Shown piece after piece: positions 23,792 to 38,255 of a stretch of 64,000 nt of DNA. Numbering within the stretch: position 1 is the stretch's first letter; the number at the start of each line of letters is the position of its first letter. The notes under the pieces are model-generated. The model saw only the letters and a list, made by a program, of their open reading frames with translations. It was not told the DNA's origin and made no database searches. The stretch comes from Streptomyces sp. NBC_00569. Lineage in GTDB: Bacteria; Actinomycetota; Actinomycetes; Streptomycetales; Streptomycetaceae. Made by a program: the position numbers and the translations under genes. The stretch covers positions 6,928,001-6,992,000 of the forward strand of contig NZ_CP107783.1 in assembly GCF_036345255.1 (NCBI RefSeq), in the 5' to 3' direction.

Positions 23792-25066
23792 ATGCGGCGT
23801 GGCATAGCGGCCACCGCGCTGGTGGCGTCCCTCGCCCTCGCGGCGACGGCCTGCGGCGGAAGCGACAGCGGCAGCGACAAGGCGTCGGGGCCCGTCACCA
23901 TCACGTGGTGGGACACGTCGAACGCCACCAACGAGGCACCGACGTACAAGGCCCTGGTCAAGAAGTTCGAGAAGGCGAACTCCGGCATCAAGGTCAAATA
24001 CGTCAACGTCCCCTTCGACCAGGCGCAGAACAAGTTCGACACCGCCGCGGGCTCCAAGGGCGCCCCCGACGTGCTGCGTGCCGAGGTCGGCTGGACGCCG
24101 GCCTTCGCGAAGAAGAGCTACCTCCTGCCGCTCGACGGCACCGAGGCGCTCGCCGACAAGGACAAGTTCCAGCCGAGCCTGATCAAGCAGGCCCAGTTCG
24201 AGGGCAAGACCTACGGCGCGCCGCTGGTCACCGACACCCTGGCCCTCGTCTACAACAAGGACCTCTTCAAGAAGGCCGGCATCGACCTGCCGCCCGCCAA
24301 CTGGGACGACCTGAAGGCCGACGCCGCCAAGATCAAGTCGAAGACGGGCGTCGATGGCTACTGGGGCTCCACGCAGGGCTACTACTCCATGCCGTTCCTG
24401 TACGGCGAGGGCAGCGACACCGTCGACGCCTCCGCGAAGAAGATCACCATCGGTTCGCCGGAGGCCAAGAAGGGCCTCACCGCCTGGCAGGGCCTCTTCG
24501 ACGGCAAGGGCCTGCACAAGGCCGACGCCACCGCCGACGCGTACGCCCACATCCAGGACGCGTTCGTGAACGGCAAGGTCGCCGCGATCATCCAGGGCCC
24601 GTGGGAGATCACCAACTTCTACAAGGGCTCCGCGTTCAAGGACAAGGAGAACCTGGGCATCGCGACCGTCCCGGCCGGCTCCACCGGCAAGGCGGGCGCC
24701 CCGACCGGCGGCCACAACCTCGCGGTCTACGCCGGCTCGGACAAGGCCCACCAGGAGGCCTCGCTCAAGTTCGTGAAGTGGATGACCTCCGCGGCCACGC
24801 AGGAGCAGATCGCCCTGAAGAACTCGACGCTGCCCACGCGTGAGGACGCGTACACCACGAAGGTCGTCACCGACCCGGGCATCGCCGGCTACCAGAAGGT
24901 CCTCACCGCCGCCCAGCCGCGCCCCGAACTGCCCGAGTACAGCTCGCTGTGGGCCCCGCTCGACACCGAGTGGCCCAAGGTCGCCACCGGCAAGGAGTCC
25001 CTGGACAAGGGCATCGGCAACGCGCAGAACGCGTACGTGAAGCTGGTCCCCGACTTCAGCAAGTGA
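23792..25066 (+). CDS. malE: Maltose/maltodextrin-binding lipoprotein of ABC transporter
   Basis: A protein of 424 residues starting MRRGIAATALVASLA with TAGGAG before the ATG. The lipobox LAATAC puts the acylated cysteine near residue 20. It is a solute-binding protein of the MalE/UgpB type: PVTITWWDTSNATNEAPTYK, then AQNKFDTAAGSKGAPDVLRA, DTLALVYNKDLFKKAGID and IIQGPWEITNFY. It binds maltodextrins at the cell surface and presents them to MalFG. No ATPase gene is present; Streptomyces uses the shared MsiK ATPase encoded elsewhere. A strong hairpin separates it from malF. Confidence 0.95.
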   Translation: MRRGIAATALVASLALAATACGGSDSGSDKASGPVTITWWDTSNATNEAPTYKALVKKFEKANSGIKVKYVNVPFDQAQNKFDTAAGSKGAPDVLRAEVGWTPAFAKKSYLLPLDGTEALADKDKFQPSLIKQAQFEGKTYGAPLVTDTLALVYNKDLFKKAGIDLPPANWDDLKADAAKIKSKTGVDGYWGSTQGYYSMPFLYGEGSDTVDASAKKITIGSPEAKKGLTAWQGLFDGKGLHKADATADAYAHIQDAFVNGKVAAIIQGPWEITNFYKGSAFKDKENLGIATVPAGSTGKAGAPTGGHNLAVYAGSDKAHQEASLKFVKWMTSAATQEQIALKNSTLPTREDAYTTKVVTDPGIAGYQKVLTAAQPRPELPEYSSLWAPLDTEWPKVATGKESLDKGIGNAQNAYVKLVPDFSK

Positions 25067-25082
25067 CCCCTCTTTGACGGCT

Positions 25083-25124
25083 GCCGCCGGTTCCGCCCGC
25101 GAGGGGGCGGGCGGAACCGGCGGC
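25083..25124 (+). terminator. Intercistronic hairpin between malE and malF
   Basis: A perfect 18-base stem (25083-25100 with 25107-25124) and a 6-base loop. It lies between a binding-protein gene and its permease genes, where such hairpins usually lower downstream expression or protect the upstream mRNA. Confidence 0.8.
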
Positions 25125-25171
25125 GCCGCGCCGCACGCAGTGAGCAGCCGATCCCCAGAAGGTGCCGAACC

Positions 25172-26170
25172 ATGACAGTCGCCGTCGACAGCACGGCCGC
25201 CAAGACGCGCGGCGGCCGCGCGCCGCGCCCCGGCCCGTTCGGGCGCCTGCGGCGCTCGTACCAGAAGCACTGGTACGCGTACGCGATGATCGCGCCGGTC
25301 GTCGTCGTGCTCGGGGTCCTCGTGATCTATCCCCTGGTACGGGGCTTCTACCTGACGCTCACCGACGCCGACAGCCTCAACTCGGCGCGCACGATCGGCG
25401 TCAACCACATCGACGCCACGTACCGGTTCATCGGGTTCGACAACTACGCCGACATCCTGTGGGGCCCGACCTCCTACGACCGCTTCTGGTCGCACTTCAT
25501 CTGGACGATCGTGTGGACGGCGCTCTGCGTCGCCCTGCACTACGTCATCGGGCTCGGCCTCGCGATGCTCCTCAACCAGAAGATGCGCGGACGCACCTTC
25601 TACCGGCTGCTGCTCATCCTGCCGTGGGCCGTACCGACGTTCGTCACCGTGTTCTCGTGGCGGATCATGCTCTCGGACTCCGGGATCATCAACTCTGTGC
25701 TCGGCTCGCTGCATCTGCCGCAGCCGCAGTGGCTGGAGGACACCTTCTTCCAGCGCTCGGCCGCCGTCCTGGTCAACACCTGGTGCGGAGTGCCGTTCAT
25801 GATGGTGTCGCTGCTCGGCGGCCTCCAGTCGATCGACCCGGTGCTCTACGAGGCCGCGGAGATGGACGGCGCGAGCCCCTGGCAGCGCTTCTGGAACGTC
25901 ACACTGCCGGGCCTCAGGTCGGTCAGCTCCACGGTCGTACTGCTCGGCGTCATCTGGACGTTCAACCAGTTCAACGTCATCTTCCTGCTGTTCGGCAACA
26001 CCGCGCCCGACGCCCAGATCCTCGTCACCTGGGCCTACTACCTGGGCTTCGGCCAGCAGCCGCGCGACTACGCCCAGTCCGCCGCGTACGGCGTGCTGCT
26101 CCTGTCGCTCCTCGCCGTCTTCACCTCCTTCTACTACCGCTGGCTGAACCGCAATGAGCAGCTCGCCTGA
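25172..26170 (+). CDS. malF: Maltodextrin ABC transporter permease
   Basis: A protein of 332 residues with six predicted transmembrane helices; the first is YAMIAPVVVVLGVLVIYPLV. The EAA loop that contacts the ATPase is YEAAEMDGASPWQRFWNVTL followed by PGLR. The start MTVAVDSTAAK follows AGAAGG. It pairs with MalG to form the channel for maltodextrins. The end of the gene runs to within 20 bases of malG. Confidence 0.95.
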   Translation: MTVAVDSTAAKTRGGRAPRPGPFGRLRRSYQKHWYAYAMIAPVVVVLGVLVIYPLVRGFYLTLTDADSLNSARTIGVNHIDATYRFIGFDNYADILWGPTSYDRFWSHFIWTIVWTALCVALHYVIGLGLAMLLNQKMRGRTFYRLLLILPWAVPTFVTVFSWRIMLSDSGIINSVLGSLHLPQPQWLEDTFFQRSAAVLVNTWCGVPFMMVSLLGGLQSIDPVLYEAAEMDGASPWQRFWNVTLPGLRSVSSTVVLLGVIWTFNQFNVIFLLFGNTAPDAQILVTWAYYLGFGQQPRDYAQSAAYGVLLLSLLAVFTSFYYRWLNRNEQLA

Positions 26171-26189
26171 CGCCGCAGGAGCCGCCTCC

Positions 26190-27101
26190 ATGAGCACCAC
26201 GACCGTCGACACCCCGGCGGCCGGCGCGCAGCCGGTCACCGAAGCCGTCCGCCCCCGCCGGGCACGCCGGCGCGGCGAACGCAGCCGCCTCGCGACGTTC
26301 CTCTCGCACGGCGTGCTGAGCGTCGCGAGCCTGATAGCCCTGTTCCCGATCGCCTGGCTGGTCTATCTGTCGCTCGGCCCGGACAAGGACGACTACCTCC
26401 ACCCCGGGCGCATCCTCGACAAGGCGACGTTCTCGAACTACTCGTTCGTCCTGGAACACACCAACTTCTTCAAGTGGCTCGAGTCCACGCTGATCGTGTC
26501 CCTGGGCACGACGGTCGTCGGCGTCCTGTTCGCCGCCACCACCGGCTACGCGGTCTCGCGCATGCGCTTCCCCGGCCACCGCAAGCTGATGTGGATCCTG
26601 CTGCTCACGCAGGCGTTCCCGATCGCCGTCCTGATCGTGCCGATGTACGAGATCCTCGGCGACCTCGGCCTGATCGACACGTACGGCGGGCTCATCCTCG
26701 TGTACTGCTCGACCGCGGTGCCGTACTGCGCGTGGCTCCTCAAGGGCTACTTCGACACCATCCCGTACGAGATCGACGAGGCCGGCCGCATCGACGGGCT
26801 CTCGCCCTTCGGCACCTTCGCCCGCCTCATCGTCCCGCTGGCCAAACCGGGCCTCGCGGTCGCGGCGTTCTACAGCTTCATCACCGCGTTCGGCGAGGTC
26901 GCCTTCGCCTCCACGTTCATGCTCGACGACGAGAAGTACACCTTCGCCGTGGGCCTGCGCAGCTTCGTCAGCGAGCACGACGCGCAGTGGAACTACATGG
27001 CGGCGACTGCGGTGTTGATCGCCATTCCGGTGTCCGCGTTCTTCTACCTTGTCCAGAGGAACCTGGTCACCGGCCTCACGGCGGGCGGCACGAAGGGCTG
27101 A
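26190..27101 (+). CDS. malG: Maltodextrin ABC transporter permease
   Basis: A protein of 303 residues from MSTTTVDTPAAG, preceded by GCAGGAG; an upstream in-frame ATG (26154) would overlap malF. Six helices; the EAA loop is YEIDEAGRIDGLSPFGTFAR with LIVPLAKPG. It completes the MalFG channel. It ends 59 bases before the alpha-glucosidase, which is probably in the same transcript. Confidence 0.95.
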   Translation: MSTTTVDTPAAGAQPVTEAVRPRRARRRGERSRLATFLSHGVLSVASLIALFPIAWLVYLSLGPDKDDYLHPGRILDKATFSNYSFVLEHTNFFKWLESTLIVSLGTTVVGVLFAATTGYAVSRMRFPGHRKLMWILLLTQAFPIAVLIVPMYEILGDLGLIDTYGGLILVYCSTAVPYCAWLLKGYFDTIPYEIDEAGRIDGLSPFGTFARLIVPLAKPGLAVAAFYSFITAFGEVAFASTFMLDDEKYTFAVGLRSFVSEHDAQWNYMAATAVLIAIPVSAFFYLVQRNLVTGLTAGGTKG

Positions 27102-27160
27102 GCCCGGCCGCTCCGCCCGCCTCCCGCACGCACGCAAACCCCTGACGCAGCAAGGACACC

Positions 27161-28864
27161 ATGAGTCAGCACACTGCCGACACGGCGCAGGCCCCCACGA
27201 CCTCCGCCTCGACCTCCGTTCCCGCGCAGGCGTCCACCGGCTGGTGGCGCGACGCGGTGATCTACCAGGTCTATCCGCGCAGCTTCGCCGACAGCAACGC
27301 CGACGGCATGGGCGACCTCGAAGGCATCCGCGCCCGGCTCCCGCACCTCAAGGACCTCGGCGTGGACGCGGTGTGGCTCAGCCCGTTCTACGCGTCCCCG
27401 CAGGCGGACGCCGGCTACGACGTCGCCGACTACCGTGCCGTGGACCCGATGTTCGGCTCCCTCCTCGACGCGGACGCCGTGATCCGCGACGCGCATGGCC
27501 TGGACCTGCGCGTCATCGTCGACCTCGTGCCCAACCACTCGTCCGACCAGCACGAGTGGTTCAAGCGGGCCCTCGCCGAAGGCCCCGGATCGCCGCTGCG
27601 CGAGCGCTACCACTTCCGGGCCGGCAAGGGCGTCAGCGGTGAACTGCCGCCCAACGACTGGGAGTCCATCTTCGGTGGCCCCGCCTGGACGCGCGTCGCC
27701 GACGGCGAGTGGTACCTCCACCTCTTCGCGCCCGAGCAGCCCGACCTCAACTGGGAACACCCCGCCGTCGGCGACGAGTTCCGCTCCATCCTGCGGTTCT
27801 GGCTCGACATGGGCGTCGACGGCTTCCGCATCGACGTCGCGCACGGCCTCGTCAAGGCCGAGGGCCTGCCCGACCTCGGCGCCCACGACCAGCTGAGGCT
27901 GCTCGGCAACGACGTCATGCCGTTCTTCGACCAGGACGGCGTGCACGACATCTACCGCGCCTGGCGCCTGATCCTCGACGAGTACGCCGGTGAGCGGATC
28001 TTCGTCGCCGAGGCGTGGACGCCGACCGTCGAGCGCACCGCGCGCTACGTACGCCCCGACGAGCTGCACCAGGCCTTCAACTTCCAGTATCTGTCCTCCT
28101 ATTGGGACGCGGCCGAGCTGCGCGACATCATCGACCGCTCGCTCGACTCGATGCGTCCCGTCGGCGCCCCCGCCACCTGGGTCCTGTCCAACCACGACGT
28201 CACCCGGCACACCACGCGCTACGCCAACCCGCCCGGCCTCGGCACCCAGCAGCGCGTCGCCGCGGAGCCGGCGCTCGGCCTGCGCCGCGCCCGCGCCGCG
28301 ACCCTGCTCATGCTGGCGCTGCCCGGCTCCGCTTACGTCTACCAGGGCGAGGAGCTCGGCCTGCCCGACGTCGTCGACCTGCCCGACGAGGTGCGCCAGG
28401 ACCCGTCGTTCTTCCGCGCGGCCGGGCAGGACGGCTTCCGTGACGGATGCCGGGTGCCGATCCCGTGGACCGTCGACGGGCCCTCGTACGGGTTCGGGGC
28501 GGGCGGCTCGTGGCTGCCGCAGCCCGCGGGCTGGGGCGCGCTGAGCGTGGAGGCGCAGACCGGGGTGCCCGGCTCGACCCTGGAGATGTACCGCTCGGCG
28601 CTGGCCGTGCGACGCGCGCACCCGGCGCTCGGGGCGGGCGACTCCGTCGAGTGGCTGGCGGCGCCCGAGGGCGTGCTCGCGTTCCGGCGGGAGCCGCGCG
28701 GCGACGGCGAGGCGTTCGTCTGCGTCGCGAACACGACGGCCGCCGCGGTGCGCGTGAGCGTGTCGGGCCGGGTCCTGCTGGCCAGCTCGGCCGCCGACGA
28801 CATCGAGCACGGTGACGGTCACGCTGTCGTACCCGCCGACACGACCGTGTGGTGGACCGTCTGA
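27161..28864 (+). CDS. aglA: Intracellular GH13 alpha-glucosidase
   Basis: A protein of 567 residues without a signal peptide. GH13 oligo-1,6/alpha-1,4-glucosidase signatures: WWRDAVIYQVYPRSF at the start, [21 protein letters not shown] (nucleophile Asp225), FVAEAW (acid/base Glu284) and LSNHDVTRH (Asp346). The C-terminal beta domain ends VVPADTTVWWTV. It would hydrolyse imported maltodextrins to glucose. The gene follows malG as aglA does in S. coelicolor. A hairpin terminator lies 12 bases after the stop. Confidence 0.93.
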   Translation: MSQHTADTAQAPTTSASTSVPAQASTGWWRDAVIYQVYPRSFADSNADGMGDLEGIRARLPHLKDLGVDAVWLSPFYASPQADAGYDVADYRAVDPMFGSLLDADAVIRDAHGLDLRVIVDLVPNHSSDQHEWFKRALAEGPGSPLRERYHFRAGKGVSGELPPNDWESIFGGPAWTRVADGEWYLHLFAPEQPDLNWEHPAVGDEFRSILRFWLDMGVDGFRIDVAHGLVKAEGLPDLGAHDQLRLLGNDVMPFFDQDGVHDIYRAWRLILDEYAGERIFVAEAWTPTVERTARYVRPDELHQAFNFQYLSSYWDAAELRDIIDRSLDSMRPVGAPATWVLSNHDVTRHTTRYANPPGLGTQQRVAAEPALGLRRARAATLLMLALPGSAYVYQGEELGLPDVVDLPDEVRQDPSFFRAAGQDGFRDGCRVPIPWTVDGPSYGFGAGGSWLPQPAGWGALSVEAQTGVPGSTLEMYRSALAVRRAHPALGAGDSVEWLAAPEGVLAFRREPRGDGEAFVCVANTTAAAVRVSVSGRVLLASSAADDIEHGDGHAVVPADTTVWWTV

Positions 28865-28875
28865 CGTTCTGAACC

Positions 28876-28908
28876 GCTCTCCCCGGCCCCCGCGCGGCCG
28901 GGGAGAGC
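28876..28908 (+). terminator. Hairpin terminator after aglA
   Basis: GCTCTCCCCGGCC pairs with GGCCGGGGAGAGC (13 bases, 7-base loop). It marks the end of the malEFG-aglA unit and separates it from the secreted amylase. Confidence 0.8.
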
Positions 28909-28974
28909 ATCCCCCCACAGCCCCCTGCGATTGGCAGGGACACCTCATCAGCACACCGACGTGCAGGAGGAAAC

Positions 28975-30357
28975 ATGGCTATCAGATCGCGGGCGGCCGC
29001 GCTCGCCCTCGCGGCCGGCACCCTCATAGGGGCCGCCGGATCCGCCGGGACGGCCCAGGCGGCCCCGCCCGGCACCAAGGACGTCACCGCCGTCCTCTTC
29101 GAGTGGCGGTTCGACTCGGTGGCGAAGGAGTGCTCCGCCCGGCTCGGTCCCGCCGGCTACGGATACGTCCAGGTCTCACCGCCCCAGGAGCACATCCAGG
29201 GCTCCCAGTGGTGGACCTCGTACCAGCCCGTCAGCTACAAGATCGCGGGGCGGCTCGGGGACCGTACGGCCTTCAAGAACATGGTCGACACCTGCCACGC
29301 GGCCGGCGTCAAGGTCGTCGCCGACACCGTGATCAACCACATGGCGGCCGGCTCCGGCACCGGCACCGGCGGCTCCGCGTACTCCAAGTACGACTACCCC
29401 GGCACCTACTCGGCCGCCGACATGGACAACTGCACCGCGCAGATCAGCAACTACCAGGACCGCTTCAACGTCCAGGAGTGCGAGCTCGTCGGCCTCGCCG
29501 ACCTCGACACCGGCGAGGAGTACGTGCGCGGCCGCATCGCCACGTACATGAACGACCTCCTCTCGCTCGGCGTCGACGGGTTCCGGATCGACGCCGCCAA
29601 GCACATCGCGGCCGCCGACCTCGCCAACATCAAGTCGCGGCTCAGCAACCCGAACGCCTACTGGAAGCAGGAGGCGATCTACGGCGCCGGTGAGGCGGTC
29701 TCGCCCAGCGAGTACCTCGGCACCGGCGACGTCCAGGAGTTCCGCTACGCCCGCGACCTCAAGCGCGTCTTCCAGAACGAGAACCTCGCCTACCTCAAGA
29801 ACTACGGCGAGGGCTGGGGCTACATGGCCTCCGGGCAGTCCGCCGTCTTCGTCGACAACCACGACACCGAGCGCGGCGGCGACACCCTCAACTACAAGGA
29901 CGGCGCCGACTACACCCTGGCGAACGTCTTCATGCTGGCCTGGCCCTACGGATCGCCGGACATCAACTCCGGCTACGAATGGACCGACAAGGACGCCGGA
30001 CCGCCCAACGGCGGCACGGTGAACGCCTGCTGGCAGGACGGCTGGAAGTGCCAGCACGCCTGGCCCGAGATCCAGTCCATGGTCGCCTTCCGCAACGCCA
30101 CCCGCGGCCAGTCCGTCACCGACTGGTGGGACGACGGCGCCGACGCGATCGCCTTCGGCCGCGGCGGCAAGGGCTACGTCGCGATCAACCACGAGTCCTC
30201 CGCGCTCACCCGCACCTACCAGACGTCGCTCGCCGCGGGCACGTACTGCGATGTGCAGAGCAACAAGACGGTGAGCGTGAACGGTTCGGGCCAGTTCACG
30301 GCGACGCTCGGGTCGAACACGGCCCTCGCCCTGTACGCCGGCAAGTCCGGCTGCTGA
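28975..30357 (+). CDS. Secreted GH13 alpha-amylase
   Basis: A protein of 460 residues. Signal peptide [19 protein letters not shown] to about residue 31 (AQA-AP). AGGAGG lies before the ATG. Typical actinobacterial amylase start [19 protein letters not shown] and VQVSPPQEH. Catalytic residues: Asp206 in [11 protein letters not shown], Glu240 in [12 protein letters not shown], Asp297 in [11 protein letters not shown]. The protein ends after the C-domain ([10 protein letters not shown]) with no starch-binding CBM20, shorter than some Streptomyces amylases. It cuts starch outside the cell to maltodextrins for MalEFG. No CTTGCAG site was seen just upstream. Confidence 0.94.
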   Translation: MAIRSRAAALALAAGTLIGAAGSAGTAQAAPPGTKDVTAVLFEWRFDSVAKECSARLGPAGYGYVQVSPPQEHIQGSQWWTSYQPVSYKIAGRLGDRTAFKNMVDTCHAAGVKVVADTVINHMAAGSGTGTGGSAYSKYDYPGTYSAADMDNCTAQISNYQDRFNVQECELVGLADLDTGEEYVRGRIATYMNDLLSLGVDGFRIDAAKHIAAADLANIKSRLSNPNAYWKQEAIYGAGEAVSPSEYLGTGDVQEFRYARDLKRVFQNENLAYLKNYGEGWGYMASGQSAVFVDNHDTERGGDTLNYKDGADYTLANVFMLAWPYGSPDINSGYEWTDKDAGPPNGGTVNACWQDGWKCQHAWPEIQSMVAFRNATRGQSVTDWWDDGADAIAFGRGGKGYVAINHESSALTRTYQTSLAAGTYCDVQSNKTVSVNGSGQFTATLGSNTALALYAGKSGC

Positions 30358-30498
30358 CCCGGATCCCTCCCCTCCCCTCCCTTCCTGACCCCCGTTCCGG
30401 CTGCCCGGCGCGTCCTCCCCGCTCGCGCCGGGCGGCCCTGTCCGCGCACCCCTTCGTCCCTCCCGCCTCCCCCGCCGCCCTCCCGTCGAGGAGTTCCC

Positions 30499-35823
<5,325 letters not shown>

Positions 35824-35837
35824 CGGCAGGGAAAGCC

Positions 35838-35884
35838 GGACGCCCGGCACGGCAGGGGGACCGCCCCTGCCGTGCCGGGCGTCC
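35838..35884. terminator. Bidirectional hairpin terminator (pullulanase / GNAT)
   Basis: A perfect 21-base stem (35838-35858 with 35864-35884) and a GACCG loop lie between two convergent genes and so can end both transcripts. Confidence 0.9.
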
Positions 35885-35887
35885 GCG

Positions 35888-36406
35888 TCAGCCGACCCGC
35901 TTCTCCATGAGCGTCACCGCGTACTTGCTGCCGCCCGCGCCCGACTTGAACGGCTGCTCGCCCACGACCGTGTAGCCCGCGCGCTCGTAGTAGGCCCGCA
36001 GCCGGGGGTTCGTCGACACACAGTCCAGGCGGCACAGGGCGCGGCCCGCGGCGGTGACCCGTTCCTCGGCGTGCGCGAGCAGGGCGCGGCCCGTACCGGC
36101 CGGGGCGCCGCGCCGCACCATGAGGCGGTGCACATAGCCGGCGTCGGGCGGCCGGACACCCCACGCGGGCTCGTCGTCCCACCACAGCTCGTACGCGCCG
36201 GCCCCGACGCCCCGCGCGTCGTCGGCGAACCACACCTCGCCCTCCTTGATCCGGAGGCGGAAGTGGTCCTCGGTCTTCTCGCCGGGCTGCCACTGGTCGA
36301 TGCCCTGCTCCACCATCCAGCGCGCCGCCCCGTCGTACAGGGCGACGAGCGCGGCGAGGTCGTCGGGTCCGTCGGATGCCCTGCGGAACGTGAGTCGTTG
36401 CGTCAT
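35888..36406 (-). CDS. GNAT family N-acetyltransferase
   Basis: A protein of 172 residues. GNAT fold: YVHRLMVRRGAPAGTGRAL (motif A with the acetyl-CoA loop) and LDCVSTNPRLRAYYERAGYT (motif B). The start codon is 4 bases after the stop of the upstream TetR gene, so it is cotranscribed. Acceptor substrate unknown. Confidence 0.93.
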   Translation of the reverse strand: MTQRLTFRRASDGPDDLAALVALYDGAARWMVEQGIDQWQPGEKTEDHFRLRIKEGEVWFADDARGVGAGAYELWWDDEPAWGVRPPDAGYVHRLMVRRGAPAGTGRALLAHAEERVTAAGRALCRLDCVSTNPRLRAYYERAGYTVVGEQPFKSGAGGSKYAVTLMEKRVG

Positions 36407-36410
36407 GGAG

Positions 36411-37121
36411 TCATGATCCCGAGGGTGCGGGAGCGGGCGCGAGCGCGACCAGGCGCCCGATGAGGTCGCCGAACGTCCCGTCGGCCGGCTCGTCGGCCAG
36501 GATGTGGCGCAGCAGACCCGCCATCTCCTCGTCGTACGCGGCGCTCACCGCGGCGAGCGCCGCGAAGTCGTGCACGAGCTGCGCCTCCAGCTCGCGGCGC
36601 GGGATGCGCCGCCCGTCCAGCCAGATCAGCGCGGTGGACTCGGCGAGCGAGATCCACGAGCGCACCACCAGTTCCAGGCGGGGCGGCGGGTCGGTGACGC
36701 CGAGGTGCGTGAGGATCTGCACGTACGCGGCCTGCCGGACCGAGTCGATGAGCGCGTTCGTCGTCGACGAGCCGACGGCGGGGCCGCCCCGCATCAGCGC
36801 CGAGAAGCCGGGCCCGTGCTCGTCCACGAAGTCGAAGAACCGCCCCATGACCCGGATGAGCCGGGCTCCGAGCGGACCGTCCTGCGGCTCCTCGAAGCGC
36901 TGCGACAGATCGTCCGCCGCACGCCTCAACGCCGCCTCGTACAGGCTGAGTTTGCCCGGGAAGTAGTGGTAGACCAGCGGCCGGGAAATGCCGGCGGCCG
37001 CGGCTATCTCGTCGATGGAGACGTCGTCGGGGGAGCGGTGGCTGAACAGTTCGAGTGCGACCCCGATCAACTGCTGCCGCCGCTCCTCGACTCCCATCCT
37101 GCGGCGCACCCCGGTTGTCAT
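36411..37121 (-). CDS. TetR family transcriptional regulator
   Basis: A protein of 236 residues. N-terminal HTH: SIDEIAAAAGISRPLVYHYF, then PGKLSLYEAAL. The C-terminal domain is hydrophobic and helical (WISLAESTALIWLDGR). It lies 55 bases after the ferredoxin-reductase gene on the same strand and before the GNAT gene. It may regulate the oxygenase-like pair just upstream; such regulators often respond to lipids or aromatic compounds. Ligand unknown. Confidence 0.9.
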   Translation of the reverse strand: MTTGVRRRMGVEERRQQLIGVALELFSHRSPDDVSIDEIAAAAGISRPLVYHYFPGKLSLYEAALRRAADDLSQRFEEPQDGPLGARLIRVMGRFFDFVDEHGPGFSALMRGGPAVGSSTTNALIDSVRQAAYVQILTHLGVTDPPPRLELVVRSWISLAESTALIWLDGRRIPRRELEAQLVHDFAALAAVSAAYDEEMAGLLRHILADEPADGTFGDLIGRLVALAPAPAPSGS

Positions 37122-37176
37122 ACGAACACCCTACCGAGCGATTCCGGCGCGTGCGGAACACGTCCGCACGAGCCGG

Positions 37177-38253
37177 TCACAGGTCGAGCACGAGGCGCTC
37201 CCCGCGCGCCCGGGAGACACAGATCAGCATCGAGTCGTCACGCTCCGAATCCGTGAGCAGCTCGTCCCTGTGGTCGATCTCGCCCTCCAGGACCCGCTGT
37301 TGGCACGTTCCGCAGAACCCCTGCTCGCAGGAGTACGACACGTTCGGCACCTCGGCGCGCACCGCCGCGAGCACCGAAGTGCCCGCCGGTACGGGGACGG
37401 TGCGGCCGCTGCGGCGCAGTTCGACCTCGAACGGCCCGTTCCCGTCGGCCGACGTGTGCGGCGCGAACCGTTCCAGATGCAGCTCGCAGTGGCTCGGAAG
37501 CGCCCCCGCCACCGCCTCCATCAGGCCCTCGGGCCCGCAGCAGTAGACCGCGGTGTCCGGCGCCGCATCCGCGAGCAGGCCGGCCAGATCGGGCCGCCCG
37601 TCCTCGTCCTCGGCGACGACGCTCACCCTGCCCCGCTCGCCGCCGAGCTTCTCCCCCTCCTCCAGGAACGGCATCGACGCCCGCGTTCGGCCCGCGTACA
37701 GCAGCCGCCAGTCGGCGCCCCGGGCTTCGAGGGCCCGCAGCATCGGCAGGATCGGCGTGATGCCGATGCCGCCCGCGACGAACACGTACGACGGGGCGCC
37801 GGCGGTGAGGGGGAAGCGGTTGCGCGGCCCGCGCACCTCGACCTCCGACCCCTCCTGGAGCTGCTCGTGCACCTCGCGCGAACCGCCCCTGCCGTCCTCG
37901 ATGAGCCGCGTCGCGACGGTGTACGACGAGGTGTCCTCGGGGTCGCCGCACAGCGAGTACTGCCGGATCAGGCCCGACGGCAGGACGAGGTCGAGATGCG
38001 CGCCCGGCTCCCAGGCGGGCAGGTCCTGCCCCTCCAGGCGCAACTGGACGACACCGTCGGCGACGGACTCGTGCCGGGTGACGAGGAGCCGCAGGGCACG
38101 CGCGCGCGGACGCCCCGAGACGGGCTCCTCAAGGGCGGGCATCGGCCACAGCGGGGACGCCTGGATGCGGCGGCGCAGGGCGCGGCGCGCGAGCAGCGCG
38201 GAGCCGGTGACGAGCAGGACGGTACGCAGCCGGGGGGTGCGGAGGCGGGGCAT
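37177..38253 (-). CDS. Ferredoxin-NAD(P) reductase with C-terminal 2Fe-2S domain
   Basis: A protein of 358 residues with a short N-terminal membrane-like segment (LLVTGSALLARRALRR), an FAD/FMN-binding barrel (RQYSLCGDPED), an NAD(P) domain (VFVAGGIGITPILPMLRAL; YCCGPEGLMEAV) and a plant-type ferredoxin (C-x4-C-x2-C in SYSCEQGFCGTCQQR and a last Cys in MLICVSRA). It transfers electrons from NAD(P)H to an oxygenase. It starts 2 bases after the stop of the predicted diiron protein, which is the natural partner. Confidence 0.93.
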   Translation of the reverse strand: MPRLRTPRLRTVLLVTGSALLARRALRRRIQASPLWPMPALEEPVSGRPRARALRLLVTRHESVADGVVQLRLEGQDLPAWEPGAHLDLVLPSGLIRQYSLCGDPEDTSSYTVATRLIEDGRGGSREVHEQLQEGSEVEVRGPRNRFPLTAGAPSYVFVAGGIGITPILPMLRALEARGADWRLLYAGRTRASMPFLEEGEKLGGERGRVSVVAEDEDGRPDLAGLLADAAPDTAVYCCGPEGLMEAVAGALPSHCELHLERFAPHTSADGNGPFEVELRRSGRTVPVPAGTSVLAAVRAEVPNVSYSCEQGFCGTCQQRVLEGEIDHRDELLTDSERDDSMLICVSRARGERLVLDL

Positions 38254-38255
38254 GG

